Origin: Streptomyces sp. ALI-76-A
Lineage (GTDB): Bacteria > Actinomycetota > Actinomycetes > Streptomycetales > Streptomycetaceae
Direction of reading: 5' to 3'
NCBI RefSeq assembly: GCF_030287445.1
Contig: NZ_JASVWB010000002.1
Coordinates: 3,162,001 to 3,226,000 of the forward strand
DNA length: 64,000 nucleotides
In this document: positions 40,496-50,266 of the stretch, in pieces
How positions within the stretch are numbered: the first letter of the stretch is position 1
Layout: each line of letters starts with the position of its first letter
Translations under genes and position numbers: made by a program
Notes under the pieces: model-generated
What the model was told of the DNA's origin: nothing
Database searches by the model: none
Seen by the model: only the letters and a program-made list of their open reading frames with translations

Positions 40496-41719
40496 ATGAC
40501 CTCGAATACGCGTGTGGTGGTGATCGGAGCCGGCCTCGCGGGCGCCCGTCTCGCCCGGCGGCTCGGTGAGCTCGGCACGCCGGTGACGCTCATCGGCGAG
40601 GAGGAGCACCGCCCGTACAACAGGGTGCTCCTCGCCGAAGTGCTGGCCGGACGCTACAGCCCCGAGGTGATCGCCCTGCCGGCCCCCGCCGGGCTGACCC
40701 GCGCGCGGGTCACCGGCATCGACCGGGCCGGGCGGACCGTGGAGTGCGCGGACGGTTCGACGATCGCGTACGACACCCTGGTCCTGGCCACCGGGTCCAA
40801 CCCCGTGCTGCCGCCGCTGCGCGGCCTGTTCACCCCCGACCACGAACTGCCGGACGGCGTCCACGCCTTCCGCACCATGGACGACTGCCTGGGCCTGTCC
40901 AAGGCGGTCCGGCCGGGGGTGAAGGCGGTCGTCATCGGCGGCGGACTCCTCGGGGTCTCGGCGGCCCGGGCACTCGCCCTGCGCGGCGCCCAGGTCATGC
41001 TCGCCCAGCAGTCCGAGCGGCTGATGGAGCGTCAGCTCGACCCGTCGGCCTCCAAGCTGGTCCGCCGGCACCTGAAGGACCTCGGCGTGGAGATCCACAC
41101 CGAGTGCCGGGTACGCGACGTGCGCTGCGTCGGCGGCGCGGTCCGCTCGGTCGAGATGGCCGACGGATACGCCCTCGACGCCGACCTGGTGGTCGTCGCC
41201 TGCGGGGTCTCCCCGCGCGTGGGGCTCGCCCAGGTCGCCGGTCTGGACGTGCGCAAGGGAATCGTCGTCGATGACGAACTCCGTACGTCCGACCCGCACA
41301 TCCGGGCCGTCGGCGACTGCGCGCAGCACGACGGAACGGTGTACGGGCTGGCCGCCCCCGCCCTGGAACAGGCGGACGCGCTGGCCGAGTTGCTCGCGGG
41401 TGACGCGGGCGACCCCGCTGCCCGCTACACCGGCACCCGTTCCCTGACCCGGCTCACCCTCGCCGGGCAGACCGCCTTCGACCTCGCCGCGTTCGGCGAG
41501 ACGGAGGCCCGCCCCGGTGACGACGTGGTCCAGCTCGCCGACGCCACCCGAGGCACCTACCGCAAGGTCGTCGTCCGCGACGACCGCCTGGTCGGCGGGG
41601 TCCTCGTCGGCGAACTCGGCACCGTCGGCGCGCTCGCGCGCGCCTGGGAGGGAGCAGAGCCGCTCCCCACGGGCGGTGCGCCACTGCTCCACCTGCTCAC
41701 CAACGATGGAGGCTCCTGA
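40496..41719 (+). CDS. FAD/NAD-dependent reductase, nitrate/nitrite reductase electron-transfer subunit
   Basis: A 407-residue flavoprotein homologous to the N-terminal half of NirB: VVVIGAGLAGARLARRLGELGTPVTLIGEE, VLATGSNPVLPPLRGL, VVIGGGLLGVSAARALALRGAQVML and IRAVGDCAQ. It has no iron-sulfur or siroheme part. ATG 40496 is 9 nt after AGG; GTG 40490 is the alternative. Its stop overlaps the nirB ATG by one base. It is a good candidate for the NADH-oxidising electron donor (NasB/NasC role) to the lone NasA, or an auxiliary subunit of NirB. Confidence 0.85.
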   Translation: MTSNTRVVVIGAGLAGARLARRLGELGTPVTLIGEEEHRPYNRVLLAEVLAGRYSPEVIALPAPAGLTRARVTGIDRAGRTVECADGSTIAYDTLVLATGSNPVLPPLRGLFTPDHELPDGVHAFRTMDDCLGLSKAVRPGVKAVVIGGGLLGVSAARALALRGAQVMLAQQSERLMERQLDPSASKLVRRHLKDLGVEIHTECRVRDVRCVGGAVRSVEMADGYALDADLVVVACGVSPRVGLAQVAGLDVRKGIVVDDELRTSDPHIRAVGDCAQHDGTVYGLAAPALEQADALAELLAGDAGDPAARYTGTRSLTRLTLAGQTAFDLAAFGETEARPGDDVVQLADATRGTYRKVVVRDDRLVGGVLVGELGTVGALARAWEGAEPLPTGGAPLLHLLTNDGGS

Positions 41720-44349
41720 TGTCCGCGACCGCAATTGTTGGGGACCGCCCCCGCCCCACGATCGTGCTCGTCGGCCACGGCATGGTCGGCCAGCGCTTCC
41801 TCGAGGCACTCGCCGAGCGCGGCCTGACCGCCACGCACCGGGTGGTCGTGCTGTGCGAGGAGCCGCGTCCCGCGTACGACCGGGTGCAGCTCACCTCGTA
41901 CTTCTCGGGCAAGACGCCCGAGGACCTGTCCATGACGGACATGGCGTTCATCGCCGACCACGGCATCGAGCTGCACGTCGGTGACCCGGCGGAGACCGTC
42001 GACCGCGCGTCGCGCACGGTGACCTCCCGGTCCGGTCTGACCGTCGACTACGACGTCCTGGTCCTCGCCACCGGCTCCTACCCGTTCGTCCCGCCGGTCC
42101 CGAACAAGGACGCCGAGGGCTGCTTCGTCTACCGCACGATCGAGGACCTCCTCGCGATCGAGGAGTACGCGAAGACCCGCGCCACGACCGGTGCGGTCGT
42201 CGGCGGCGGTCTGCTCGGCCTGGAGGCCGCGGGCGCGCTCAAGGGCCTCGGACTCAACGCCCACATCGTGGAGTTCGCGCCCCGGCTGATGCCCGTCCAG
42301 GTCGACGAGGGCGGCGGCGCCGCGCTGCTGCGCACCATCGAGGACATGGGCCTGTCCGTCCACACCGGCGTGGGGACGCAGGAGATCGTGGTCGGCGAGG
42401 ACGGCGCGGTCACCGGCATGAAGCTGTCCGACGGCTCCGAACTCGCCGCCGACATGGTGGTGTTCAGCGCCGGTGTCCGTCCCCGCGACCAGCTGGCCCG
42501 CGAGAGCGGCCTCACCGTCGGCGAGCGCGGCGGCATCGCGGTCGACGAGCAGTGCCGCACGGTCAGCGACCCGCACGTGTTCGCGATCGGCGAGTGCGCG
42601 CTGGCCTCCGACGGCCGCGTGTACGGCCTGGTCGCCCCCGGCTACGAGCAGGCCGAGACGGTGGCCGCGACGATCGCCCAGGACGAGGCGGAGTTCACCG
42701 GCGCCGACCTCTCCACCAAGCTGAAGCTGCTCGGCGTGGACGTGGCCTCCTTCGGCGACGCGCACGGCACCGCCGAGGACTGCCTCGACGTGGTCTACTC
42801 CGACTCCCGTTCAGGCCTGTACAAGAAGCTGGTCATCGGCCGGGACGGCACGCTGCTCGGCGGCATCCTGGTCGGCGACGCTGAGGCGTACGGCACGCTG
42901 CGCGCGTTCACCGGGTCGGTCCCGCCGGTCTCCCCCGAGTCGCTGGTGCTGCCCGCCGGAGCCGGGGAGAGCGTGCAGCTCGGCCCGTCCGCGCTGCCGG
43001 ACGAGGCGATCGTCTGCTCCTGCCACAACGTGTCCAAGGGCACGATCCGCGGCGCGGTCACCGACCACCAGTGCACGACCGTGCCCGAGGTGAAGAAGTG
43101 CACCAAGGCCGGTACCGGCTGCGGCAGCTGCGTCAAGGTCCTCGGTCAGCTGGTCACCGCCGAGCTGGAGGCCTCCGGCGTCGTGGTCGACAAGGGCCTG
43201 TGCGGCTGCTTCGCCCAGACCCGCGAGGAGCTGTACGAGATCGTCCTCGCCCTGCGCATCAACACCTACCAGGACCTGCTGGACCGCTACGGCCGCGAGG
43301 ACGCCCGGGGCGGCGACGGCTGCGAGATCTGCAAGCCGACCGTCGGCTCGATCATCGCCTCCCTCGCCCCGACGATCGGCGCCAGCGGCTACGTCCTGGA
43401 CGGCGAGCAGGCCGCGCTCCAGGACAGCAACGACCACTTCCTGGCGAACCTCCAGAAGAACGGCTCGTACTCGATCGTGCCGCGTATCCCCGGTGGTGAG
43501 ATCACCCCGGAGAAGCTGATCGTGATCGGCGAGGTCGCCCGCGACTTCGGCCTCTACACGAAGATCACCGGCGGCCAGCGGATCGACATGTTCGGTGCCC
43601 GCGTCGAGCAGCTCCCGCTGATCTGGGCCCGCCTGGTGGACGCCGGCTTCGAGTCCGGGCACGCCTACGGCAAGTCGCTGCGCACGGTGAAGTCCTGCGT
43701 CGGCCAGACCTGGTGCCGCTACGGCGTCCAGGACTCGGTCCGCATGGCGATCGACCTGGAGCTGCGCTACCGCGGCCTGCGCTCCCCGCACAAGCTCAAG
43801 TCGGCGGTCTCCGGCTGCCAGCGCGAGTGCGCGGAGGCCCAGTCGAAGGACTTCGGCATCATCGCCACCGCCAACGGCTGGAACCTGTACGTCGGCGGCA
43901 ACGGCGGCGCCACCCCGCGCCACGCGGACCTGCTGGCCCAGGACCTGTCGGACGCCGAACTGATCCGCCTGATCGACCGCTTCCTGATGTTCTACATCCG
44001 CACGGCCGACCGTCTGGAGCGCACCTCCACCTGGCTGGAGCGGATCCCCGGCGGCCTGGACCACGTCCGGGACGTGGTGGTCGAGGACTCCCTCGGCATC
44101 TGCGAGGAGCTGGAGTCCCTGATGGCGGCGCACGTGGCGGGTTACCGCGACGAGTGGGCCGAGACCATCAACGACCCCGAGAGGCTGTCCCGGTTCGTGT
44201 CCTTCGTGAACGCGCCCGACACCCCCGACCCGGTCGTCGGCTTCGTCCCCGAGCGCGACCAGATCAAGCCCGACCTGCCGCTGCTGTCCATCGGCATGCG
44301 CCCCGCCGACACCGCGCACGACGTCCTGGAAGGAAGTGCCCAGCGATGA
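41719..44349 (+). CDS. nirB: Assimilatory nitrite reductase large subunit
   Basis: An 876-residue multidomain enzyme reducing nitrite to ammonium with NAD(P)H. Domains: FAD/NAD Rossmann pair (about 10-330); BFD-type [2Fe-2S] cluster with Cys433, Cys435, Cys468 and Cys471 (CSCHN...GCGSC); ferredoxin-like half domain; siroheme/[4Fe-4S] module with Cys660, Cys666 (SCVGQTWC) and Cys700, Cys704 (SGCQREC). Length is standard. ATG 41719 overlaps the upstream stop by 1 nt and its own stop overlaps nirD by 4 nt, so all three genes are translationally linked. Confidence 0.96.
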   Translation: MSATAIVGDRPRPTIVLVGHGMVGQRFLEALAERGLTATHRVVVLCEEPRPAYDRVQLTSYFSGKTPEDLSMTDMAFIADHGIELHVGDPAETVDRASRTVTSRSGLTVDYDVLVLATGSYPFVPPVPNKDAEGCFVYRTIEDLLAIEEYAKTRATTGAVVGGGLLGLEAAGALKGLGLNAHIVEFAPRLMPVQVDEGGGAALLRTIEDMGLSVHTGVGTQEIVVGEDGAVTGMKLSDGSELAADMVVFSAGVRPRDQLARESGLTVGERGGIAVDEQCRTVSDPHVFAIGECALASDGRVYGLVAPGYEQAETVAATIAQDEAEFTGADLSTKLKLLGVDVASFGDAHGTAEDCLDVVYSDSRSGLYKKLVIGRDGTLLGGILVGDAEAYGTLRAFTGSVPPVSPESLVLPAGAGESVQLGPSALPDEAIVCSCHNVSKGTIRGAVTDHQCTTVPEVKKCTKAGTGCGSCVKVLGQLVTAELEASGVVVDKGLCGCFAQTREELYEIVLALRINTYQDLLDRYGREDARGGDGCEICKPTVGSIIASLAPTIGASGYVLDGEQAALQDSNDHFLANLQKNGSYSIVPRIPGGEITPEKLIVIGEVARDFGLYTKITGGQRIDMFGARVEQLPLIWARLVDAGFESGHAYGKSLRTVKSCVGQTWCRYGVQDSVRMAIDLELRYRGLRSPHKLKSAVSGCQRECAEAQSKDFGIIATANGWNLYVGGNGGATPRHADLLAQDLSDAELIRLIDRFLMFYIRTADRLERTSTWLERIPGGLDHVRDVVVEDSLGICEELESLMAAHVAGYRDEWAETINDPERLSRFVSFVNAPDTPDPVVGFVPERDQIKPDLPLLSIGMRPADTAHDVLEGSAQR

Positions 44350-44696
44350 CCCTGGCACCCGAGACGACCGACCTGAAGATCCAGCTCCAGCTCGCCGGGG
44401 AGTGGTTCACCGTCTGCGACCTGAGCGCGCTGCTGCCGGGCCGCGGGGTGGCGGCACTGCTGCCCGACGGCCGCCAGGTCGCCCTCTTCCGCGACCGCGC
44501 CGGCAAGCTGTACGCCACCGACAACCGCGACCCGTTCAGCGGCGCGGCGGTCCTCTCCCGCGGCCTGACCGGCAGCCAGAAGGGCCGGCCGTTCGTCGCC
44601 TCCCCCCTGCTGAAGCAGCGGTTCGACCTGGAGACGGGGCAGTGCCTCGACGACGACGAGGTCCGCGTCACGACGTACGAGGTGCGCGCCTCGTAG
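44346..44696 (+). CDS. nirD: Nitrite reductase small subunit
   Basis: A 116-residue Rieske-fold protein without the Rieske cysteines and histidines: the region that would hold the first pair reads YATDNRDPFSGAAVLSRG. This is normal for NirD. GRPFVASPLLKQRFDLETGQCLDDDEVRVTTYEVR closes the fold. ATG 44346 overlaps the nirB stop (ATGA) and follows GGAAG. Confidence 0.94.
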   Translation: MTLAPETTDLKIQLQLAGEWFTVCDLSALLPGRGVAALLPDGRQVALFRDRAGKLYATDNRDPFSGAAVLSRGLTGSQKGRPFVASPLLKQRFDLETGQCLDDDEVRVTTYEVRAS

Positions 44697-44701
44697 CGGG
44701 C

Positions 44702-45628
44702 TCACGCCTTCAGCTGCTCGTACCGCACACCCGTGAGCTGCTCGGAAGCGGCCCAGAGCCGCTCCCCCGCCCTGTCGTCGCGGGTCCACGGCGCCCGCCG
44801 GGACACTCCCGGCGCCCCGCGCCACATCGCGAGGGACGGCCCGGTGAAGGAGTCGGGGCGTACGCCGGGTGCGGTCGCGGCGTACAGGGTGGGCAGGGCG
44901 CCCGCCGCGGCGGACTGGGCGAAGAACCGGTTGCCGATCTCCATGAACCGCTCGGTGGCCCTGCGCCCCGCCATCCGCGGTCCGGCGGCCTGGAGGTTCG
45001 TGGCCGCGTACCCGGGGTGGGCGGCCGCCGCGACCACGTCCGAGCCGTGCGCCGCCAGTCTGCGCGCCAGCTCGTGCGTGAACAGCAGGTTGGCGGTCTT
45101 GGAGCGGGCGTAGGCGATCCACCGGCGGTAGCGGCGCTCGCTGTTGAGGTCGGTGAGGTCGATGTCGGCCATCAGGTGCGCCGGGCTGGAGACGTTCACG
45201 ACCCGTGCGCCGGGCGTGGTCAGCAGCCTGGGCAGCAGCAGCCCGGTGAGCGCGAAGTGCCCGAGGTGGTTGACGCCGAACTGCGTCTCGAACCCGTCGG
45301 CCGTCGTCCCGTACGGCAACGCCATCACGCCCGCGTTGTTGACGAGCAGGTCGAGCCGGTCGTACGGGAAGGCGTCCGCGAACTGCCGGAGCGAGGCCAG
45401 GTCGCCGAGGTCCAGGCGCAGGACCTCCAGCCTCGCGCCCGGGACCTCGGCGGACAGCCGGTCCCCCGCCTCGGTGCCCCGCGCCTCGCTGCGACAGGCG
45501 AGCACCACCCGGGCGCCGCGCCGGGCCAGCTCCCGAGCGGTGGCGTACCCGATGCCGCTGTTGGCTCCGGTGACCACGGCGATCCGGCCGCTCTGGTCGG
45601 GGATGTCCTTCGCGCTCCAGCCGGGCAT
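44702..45628 (-). CDS. Short-chain dehydrogenase/reductase
   Basis: A 308-residue classical SDR of the protochlorophyllide-reductase/retinol-dehydrogenase-like group. NADP-binding TGANSGIGYATARELARRGARVVLACR, NNAGVM, and active-site VVNVSSPAH with YARSK (Tyr-x-x-x-Lys). The C-terminal region is long (WTRDDRAGERLWAASEQLTGV), as in this subgroup. ATG 45628 follows GGGAGGT. It converges on nirD with a 5-bp gap. Substrate unknown. Confidence 0.9.
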   Translation of the reverse strand: MPGWSAKDIPDQSGRIAVVTGANSGIGYATARELARRGARVVLACRSEARGTEAGDRLSAEVPGARLEVLRLDLGDLASLRQFADAFPYDRLDLLVNNAGVMALPYGTTADGFETQFGVNHLGHFALTGLLLPRLLTTPGARVVNVSSPAHLMADIDLTDLNSERRYRRWIAYARSKTANLLFTHELARRLAAHGSDVVAAAAHPGYAATNLQAAGPRMAGRRATERFMEIGNRFFAQSAAAGALPTLYAATAPGVRPDSFTGPSLAMWRGAPGVSRRAPWTRDDRAGERLWAASEQLTGVRYEQLKA

Positions 45629-45792
45629 GGCCGACCTCCCTTGGATGACGAGGAGGCTCAGCCTACGAGCGGTGGACGCTCCGTGTAATCGTCCGGAAGG
45701 GCGCGTGTCCCGGCCGGGCGGCGCCGCCGGGAGACAGCGCTGCCGCCCCCGGGAGGGCACGGTCACCGCCCGCCATGTGGACCGTACGCCGA

Positions 45793-45825
45793 CTTCACAT
45801 CGCGTCCATGACACATCCATCCCGC
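45793..45825 (+). promoter_or_regulatory. Possible PHO box upstream of the PhoX-like gene
   Basis: Three 11-mers in a row, CTTCACATCGC, GTCCATGACAC and ATCCATCCCGC, loosely fit the Streptomyces PhoP direct-repeat unit (GTTCAYYYRGG type). A TAGGGT that could be a -10 element follows at 45831. The match is weak; the downstream gene type is the main support. Confidence 0.3.
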
Positions 45826-45898
45826 GCCCCTAGGGTCCGACCGCGCGACCCCGCCGCCGACCGGTGGCGGGCCGGTCACGACACACCCTGGAGCAAGC

Positions 45899-47059
45899 GT
45901 GGAACGTCGTACCTTCCTGCGTGCGGCCGCGATCGGCGGCTCCTCCGCCGTCCTGGGCGGAACCCTGTGGCGCGGCGCCGCGTACGCCGCGCCCGCCCAA
46001 CCCGGAGCCGGCCCCTACGGAGCGCTCGGCTCCCCCGACGCCAACGGCATCAGACTCCCCAGCGGCTTCACCAGCCGGGTGATCGCCCGTTCCGGCCAGA
46101 CGGTCATCGGAACGTCGTACACCTGGCACAACGCCCCCGACGGCGGCGCCTGTTACGCCGACGGCACCGGCTGGATCTACGTCTCCAACTCGGAGATCAA
46201 CCCGTCGGGCGGGGCGAGCGCGGTGCGCTTCTCCTCGACGGGCACGATCACGTCGGCGTACCGGATCCTGTCCGGCACCCGCCAGAACTGCGCGGGCGGC
46301 ACGACGCCGTGGAACACCTGGCTGTCCTGCGAGGAGGTGTCCCTGGGGTACGTGTACGAGACGGACCCGTGGGGCACGCGGGCGGCGGTCCGCCGGGACG
46401 CGATGGGCCGCTTCAAGCACGAGGCGGCGGCCGCCGACCCGGTGCGCGAGGTGATCTACCTGACCGAGGACGAGACCAACGGCCGCTTCTACCGCTTCGT
46501 GCCGGCGACGTGGGGCGACCTGTCCGCCGGCACGCTCCAGGTGATGGTCGCGGGCACCGCCTCCTCGGGGTCGTTCACCTGGGCCACCGTCCCCGACCCG
46601 GACGGCTCCCCCACCACCACCCGCACCCAGGTCTCCGGCTCGAAGTCCTTCAACGGCGGCGAGGGCTGCGCCTACGCGGACGACACGGTCTGGTTCACCA
46701 CCAAGGGCGACAACCGCGTCTGGCAGCTCGACCTCACGTCGAACACGTACGAGCTGGCCTACGACGACTCCCTCGTCACCTCCGGCACCGCCCCCCTCAC
46801 CGGCGTCGACAACATCACCAGCGCCTCCTCCGGTGACCTGTTCGTGGCGGAGGACGGCGGCACCATGGAGATCTGCGTCATCACGCCGGCCGACGTGATC
46901 GCCCCGTTCCTCCGCGTCGACGGCCAGTCCGCGTCGGAGATCACGGGCCCGGCGTTCTCCCCGGACGGAACCCGGCTGTACTTCTCCAGCCAGCGCGGGA
47001 CGACCGGCAGTTCCTCGGGCGGGATCACGTACGAGGTGAGGGGCCCCTTCCGCGCGTAG
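45899..47059 (+). CDS. Tat-exported DUF839/PhoX-like phosphatase
   Basis: A 386-residue protein with a twin-arginine signal (ERRTFLRAAAIGGSSAVLGGTLW, cleavage after about residue 30). The mature part is a PhoX-type beta-propeller: FTSRVIARSGQ, NAPDGGACYADGTGWIYVSNSE, WNTWLSCEEV, VYETDPWGTRAAVRRDAMGRFKHEAAAADP, YLTEDET and GGEGCAYADDTVWFTTK. PhoX proteins bind Fe/Ca and cleave phosphomonoesters. It is shorter than classic PhoX (about 600), so specificity is open. GTG 45899 follows CTGGAG. Confidence 0.85.
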   Translation: MERRTFLRAAAIGGSSAVLGGTLWRGAAYAAPAQPGAGPYGALGSPDANGIRLPSGFTSRVIARSGQTVIGTSYTWHNAPDGGACYADGTGWIYVSNSEINPSGGASAVRFSSTGTITSAYRILSGTRQNCAGGTTPWNTWLSCEEVSLGYVYETDPWGTRAAVRRDAMGRFKHEAAAADPVREVIYLTEDETNGRFYRFVPATWGDLSAGTLQVMVAGTASSGSFTWATVPDPDGSPTTTRTQVSGSKSFNGGEGCAYADDTVWFTTKGDNRVWQLDLTSNTYELAYDDSLVTSGTAPLTGVDNITSASSGDLFVAEDGGTMEICVITPADVIAPFLRVDGQSASEITGPAFSPDGTRLYFSSQRGTTGSSSGGITYEVRGPFRA

Positions 47060-47149
47060 CGTCGCACGACGGTCACGGAATGAACGCTTCAGCTCCACGA
47101 CACCTGACCCGTCGGCGGCACCCGGTCCCGTGGGGCCGCGGCACGGCGA

Positions 47150-47185
47150 AGAGGGCGGCACCCCCGCACAAGGGTGCCGCCCTCT
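47150..47185. terminator. 14-bp perfect bidirectional terminator
   Basis: AGAGGGCGGCACCC (47150-47163) and GGGTGCCGCCCTCT (47172-47185) pair exactly around CCGCACAA, between the convergent PhoX-like and ppdK genes, with TCTTC following on the plus strand. Confidence 0.92.
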
Positions 47186-47269
47186 CTTCGTGCTCCGGAA
47201 GCGCCGCCCCGGTCGGTGAGGGTCGGGGACGGGGGCGGCGGGTCCGGCGTTCAGCGGGATCCGTACGGT

Positions 47270-50017
47270 CTACCGGTGGTCGCTCCCCGCCGACTGCGAC
47301 GCCGCGCGCCCCGCCTCCAGTCGCGCGACCGGGATCCGGAACGGCGAGCAGGAGACGTAGTCGAGTCCCACCTCGTGGAAGAAGTGGACCGACTCCGGGT
47401 CACCGCCGTGTTCGCCGCAGACACCGAGCTTGAGGTCGGGGCGGGTGGCGCGGCCCGCCTCGGCGGCCAGCTTCACCAGGGACCCCACGCCGTCCTTGTC
47501 GATCGTCTCGAAGGGGCTGACGCCGAAGATGCCCTTCTCCAGGTACGCCGTGAAGAAGCTCGCCTCCACGTCGTCGCGGCTGAAGCCCCACACCGTCTGG
47601 GTGAGGTCGTTGGTGCCGAAGGAGAAGAACTCCGCCGCCTCCGCGATCTGGCCCGCGGTCAGCGCCGCCCGGGGCAGCTCGATCATCGTGCCGATCGCCA
47701 GCTTCAGGTCCGTCCCCGTCGCCGCCTGGACCTCCGCGACGACCTGGTCGGCCTCCTCGCGGACGATCTCCAGCTCCTGGACCGTGCCCACCAGCGGGAT
47801 CATGATCTCCGCGCGCGGGTCGCCCTTCGCCGCCTTGCGCTCGGCCGCCGCCTCCGCGATGGCCCGTACCTGCATGGTGAACAGGCCGGGGATCACCAGG
47901 CCCAGCCGCACGCCCCGCAGACCCAGCATCGGGTTCTGCTCGTGCAGGCGGTGCACCGCCTGGAGCAGGCGCAGCTCGTTCTCGTGCGGCTCCTGGCGGG
48001 ACTCGGCCAGCGCCACGCGGACCGACAGCTCGGTGATGTCCGGGAGGAACTCGTGCAGCGGCGGGTCCAGCAGCCGGACCGTCACCGGCAGGCCGTCCAT
48101 CGCCTCGAAGAGTTCGACGAAGTCCTTCTTCTGCAGGGGCAGCAGCCCCTTCAGGGACTCCTCGCGCTCCGCCTCCGTGTCCGCCAGGATCAGCCGTTCC
48201 ACCAGCTCGCGCCGGTCACCGAGGAACATGTGCTCCGTACGGCACAGGCCGATGCCCTGGGCGCCGAAGCGACGGGCGCGCAGCGCGTCCTCCGCGTTGT
48301 CCGCGTTGGCGCGGACCCGCAGCCGGCGCTTGCGGTCCGCGAACGCCATGATCCGGTGCACCGCGGCCACCAGTTCGTCGGCGTCGTCGGCGCCCGCGTG
48401 CATCCGGCCCTCGAAGTACTCGACGACCGGTGACGGGACGACCGGGACCTCACCGAGGTACACCTTGCCGCTCGAACCGTCGATGGAGATGAGGTCGCCC
48501 TCCTCCACCACATGCCCGCCCGGCACCGTCATCCGCCGGCGCTTCGTGTCGACCTCCAGCTCCTCCGCACCGCACACGCAGGTCTTGCCCATGCCGCGCG
48601 CGACCACGGCCGCGTGGGAGGTCTTGCCGCCGCGCGAGGTCAGGATGCCCTCGGCCGCGATCATGCCGTCCAGGTCGTCGGGGTTCGTCTCGCGGCGGAC
48701 CAGGATGACCTTCTCGCCCGAACGCGACCACTTCACCGCGGTGTACGAGTCGAAGACCGCCTTGCCGACCGCCGCGCCCGGCGAGGCCGCGATGCCCCGG
48801 CCGACCTGCGCGACCTTCGTGTCCTCGTCGAAGCGGGGGAACATCAGCTGCGCGAGCTGGGCGCCCGTGACCCGCTGGAGCGCCTCGGCCTCGTCGATCA
48901 GGCCCTGGTCGACGAGCTGGGTGGCGATGCGGAAGGCCGCGCCCGCCGTGCGCTTGCCGACACGGGTCTGGAGCATCCACAGCTGACCGCGCTCGATGGT
49001 GAACTCGATGTCGCAGAGGTCCTTGTAGTGGTTCTCCAGGGTCTCCATGATCTGCATCAGCTGGTCGTACGACTTCTTGTCGATCGTCTCCAGCTCGGCG
49101 AGGGGGACGGTGTTGCGGATGCCCGCGACCACGTCCTCGCCCTGGGCGTTCTGCAGGTAGTCGCCGTAGACGCCCTGGTGGCCGGAGGCGGGGTCGCGGG
49201 TGAAGGCGACACCGGTGCCGGAGTCCGGGCCGAGGTTGCCGAAGACCATCGAGCAGACGTTGACCGCGGTGCCGAGGTCGTGCGGGATGCGCTCCTGGCG
49301 GCGGTACAGCTTGGCGCGGTCGGTGTTCCAGGAGTCGAAGACCGCGTGGATGGCGAGGTCCATCTGCTCGCGCGGGTCCTGCGGGAAGTCCCGGCCTGCC
49401 TCGGTCTTGACGATCTTCTTGAACGTGGTGACCAGCTTCTTGAGGTCCGCGGCCTCCAGTTCGGTGTCGACCGTGACCTTCTTGGCCGCCTTCGCCGCTT
49501 CCAGCGCCTCCTCGAAGAGGTCGCCCTCGACGCCGAGGACCGTCTTGCCGAACATCTGGATGAGGCGGCGGTAGGAGTCCCACGCGAAGCGCTCGTCGCC
49601 GGCCTGCTGGGCGAGGCCCTTGACTGAGGTGTCGGAGAGGCCGATGTTGAGGACCGTGTCCATCATCCCGGGCATGGAGAACTTCGCGCCCGAGCGGACG
49701 GACACCAGCAGCGGGTCGTCGGCCTGGCCCAGCTTCTTGCCCATGCGCTGCTCCAGCGCGTCGAGGTGCGCACTCACCTCGTCACGCAGTGCCGCCGGCT
49801 CCTCGCCGCTGTCCAGGTAGACCTTGCAGGCCTCGGTGGTGATGGTGAAGCCCGGCGGGACGGGAAGACCCAGGTTGGTCATCTCGGCGAGGTTGGCGCC
49901 CTTGCCGCCGAGCAGGTCCTTGAGGTCCTTGTTGCCCTCGGTGAAGTCGTAGACGAACTTCACGCCCTCAACGCTCTCGCCGTGCTCAGCTACGTGAGGA
50001 TCTTTGTTTTCCGACAC
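47270..50017 (-). CDS. ppdK: Pyruvate, phosphate dikinase
   Basis: A 915-residue enzyme interconverting pyruvate, ATP and phosphate with PEP, AMP and pyrophosphate. The N-terminal ATP-grasp domain begins LLGGKGANLAEMTNLGLPVPPGFTITTEAC. The phosphohistidine domain has LTSRGGKTSHAAVVARGMGKTCVCG with catalytic His468. The C-terminal PEP barrel contains EHMFLGDRRELVERLI, MIPLVGTVQELEIVREE and GVCGEHGGDPESVHFFHEVGLDYVSCSPFRIPVARL. Length is typical (about 880-910). GTG 50017 follows TAGGAG. Likely role is gluconeogenic PEP supply. Transcribed alone. Confidence 0.97.
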   Translation of the reverse strand: MSENKDPHVAEHGESVEGVKFVYDFTEGNKDLKDLLGGKGANLAEMTNLGLPVPPGFTITTEACKVYLDSGEEPAALRDEVSAHLDALEQRMGKKLGQADDPLLVSVRSGAKFSMPGMMDTVLNIGLSDTSVKGLAQQAGDERFAWDSYRRLIQMFGKTVLGVEGDLFEEALEAAKAAKKVTVDTELEAADLKKLVTTFKKIVKTEAGRDFPQDPREQMDLAIHAVFDSWNTDRAKLYRRQERIPHDLGTAVNVCSMVFGNLGPDSGTGVAFTRDPASGHQGVYGDYLQNAQGEDVVAGIRNTVPLAELETIDKKSYDQLMQIMETLENHYKDLCDIEFTIERGQLWMLQTRVGKRTAGAAFRIATQLVDQGLIDEAEALQRVTGAQLAQLMFPRFDEDTKVAQVGRGIAASPGAAVGKAVFDSYTAVKWSRSGEKVILVRRETNPDDLDGMIAAEGILTSRGGKTSHAAVVARGMGKTCVCGAEELEVDTKRRRMTVPGGHVVEEGDLISIDGSSGKVYLGEVPVVPSPVVEYFEGRMHAGADDADELVAAVHRIMAFADRKRRLRVRANADNAEDALRARRFGAQGIGLCRTEHMFLGDRRELVERLILADTEAEREESLKGLLPLQKKDFVELFEAMDGLPVTVRLLDPPLHEFLPDITELSVRVALAESRQEPHENELRLLQAVHRLHEQNPMLGLRGVRLGLVIPGLFTMQVRAIAEAAAERKAAKGDPRAEIMIPLVGTVQELEIVREEADQVVAEVQAATGTDLKLAIGTMIELPRAALTAGQIAEAAEFFSFGTNDLTQTVWGFSRDDVEASFFTAYLEKGIFGVSPFETIDKDGVGSLVKLAAEAGRATRPDLKLGVCGEHGGDPESVHFFHEVGLDYVSCSPFRIPVARLEAGRAASQSAGSDHR

Positions 50018-50266
50018 GGGACTCGACTCCTAGAGGCCGCGGTGGCTGCCCTGACGGCCAGGAACATACCCAGATCAAAGGCCTCTGGGTACGTCCACTT
50101 GCGCGTCATGTGCCTGTAACCACTCGTCCGCCAGCGGATCCAAAGTCCCCGCAGAGCCGACGACACCAGGCCGATGTCTTCACTCCTTGAACGCATGCGC
50201 GCTCACGCTGTTGAATTCGATCTCAGATGAGCGCTCCTGAGCGCATATGTTTTCGGTCGATGAACG
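50018..50266. promoter_or_regulatory. ppdK upstream region with repeated TGAGCGC motifs
   Basis: TGAGCGC occurs at 50228-50234 and 50238-50244, its complement GCGCTCA at 50199-50205, and another copy lies beyond the hairpin at 50329-50335. The region is noticeably richer in A+T than its neighbours. The repeated heptamer may be a binding site, but no regulator can be named. Confidence 0.4.
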
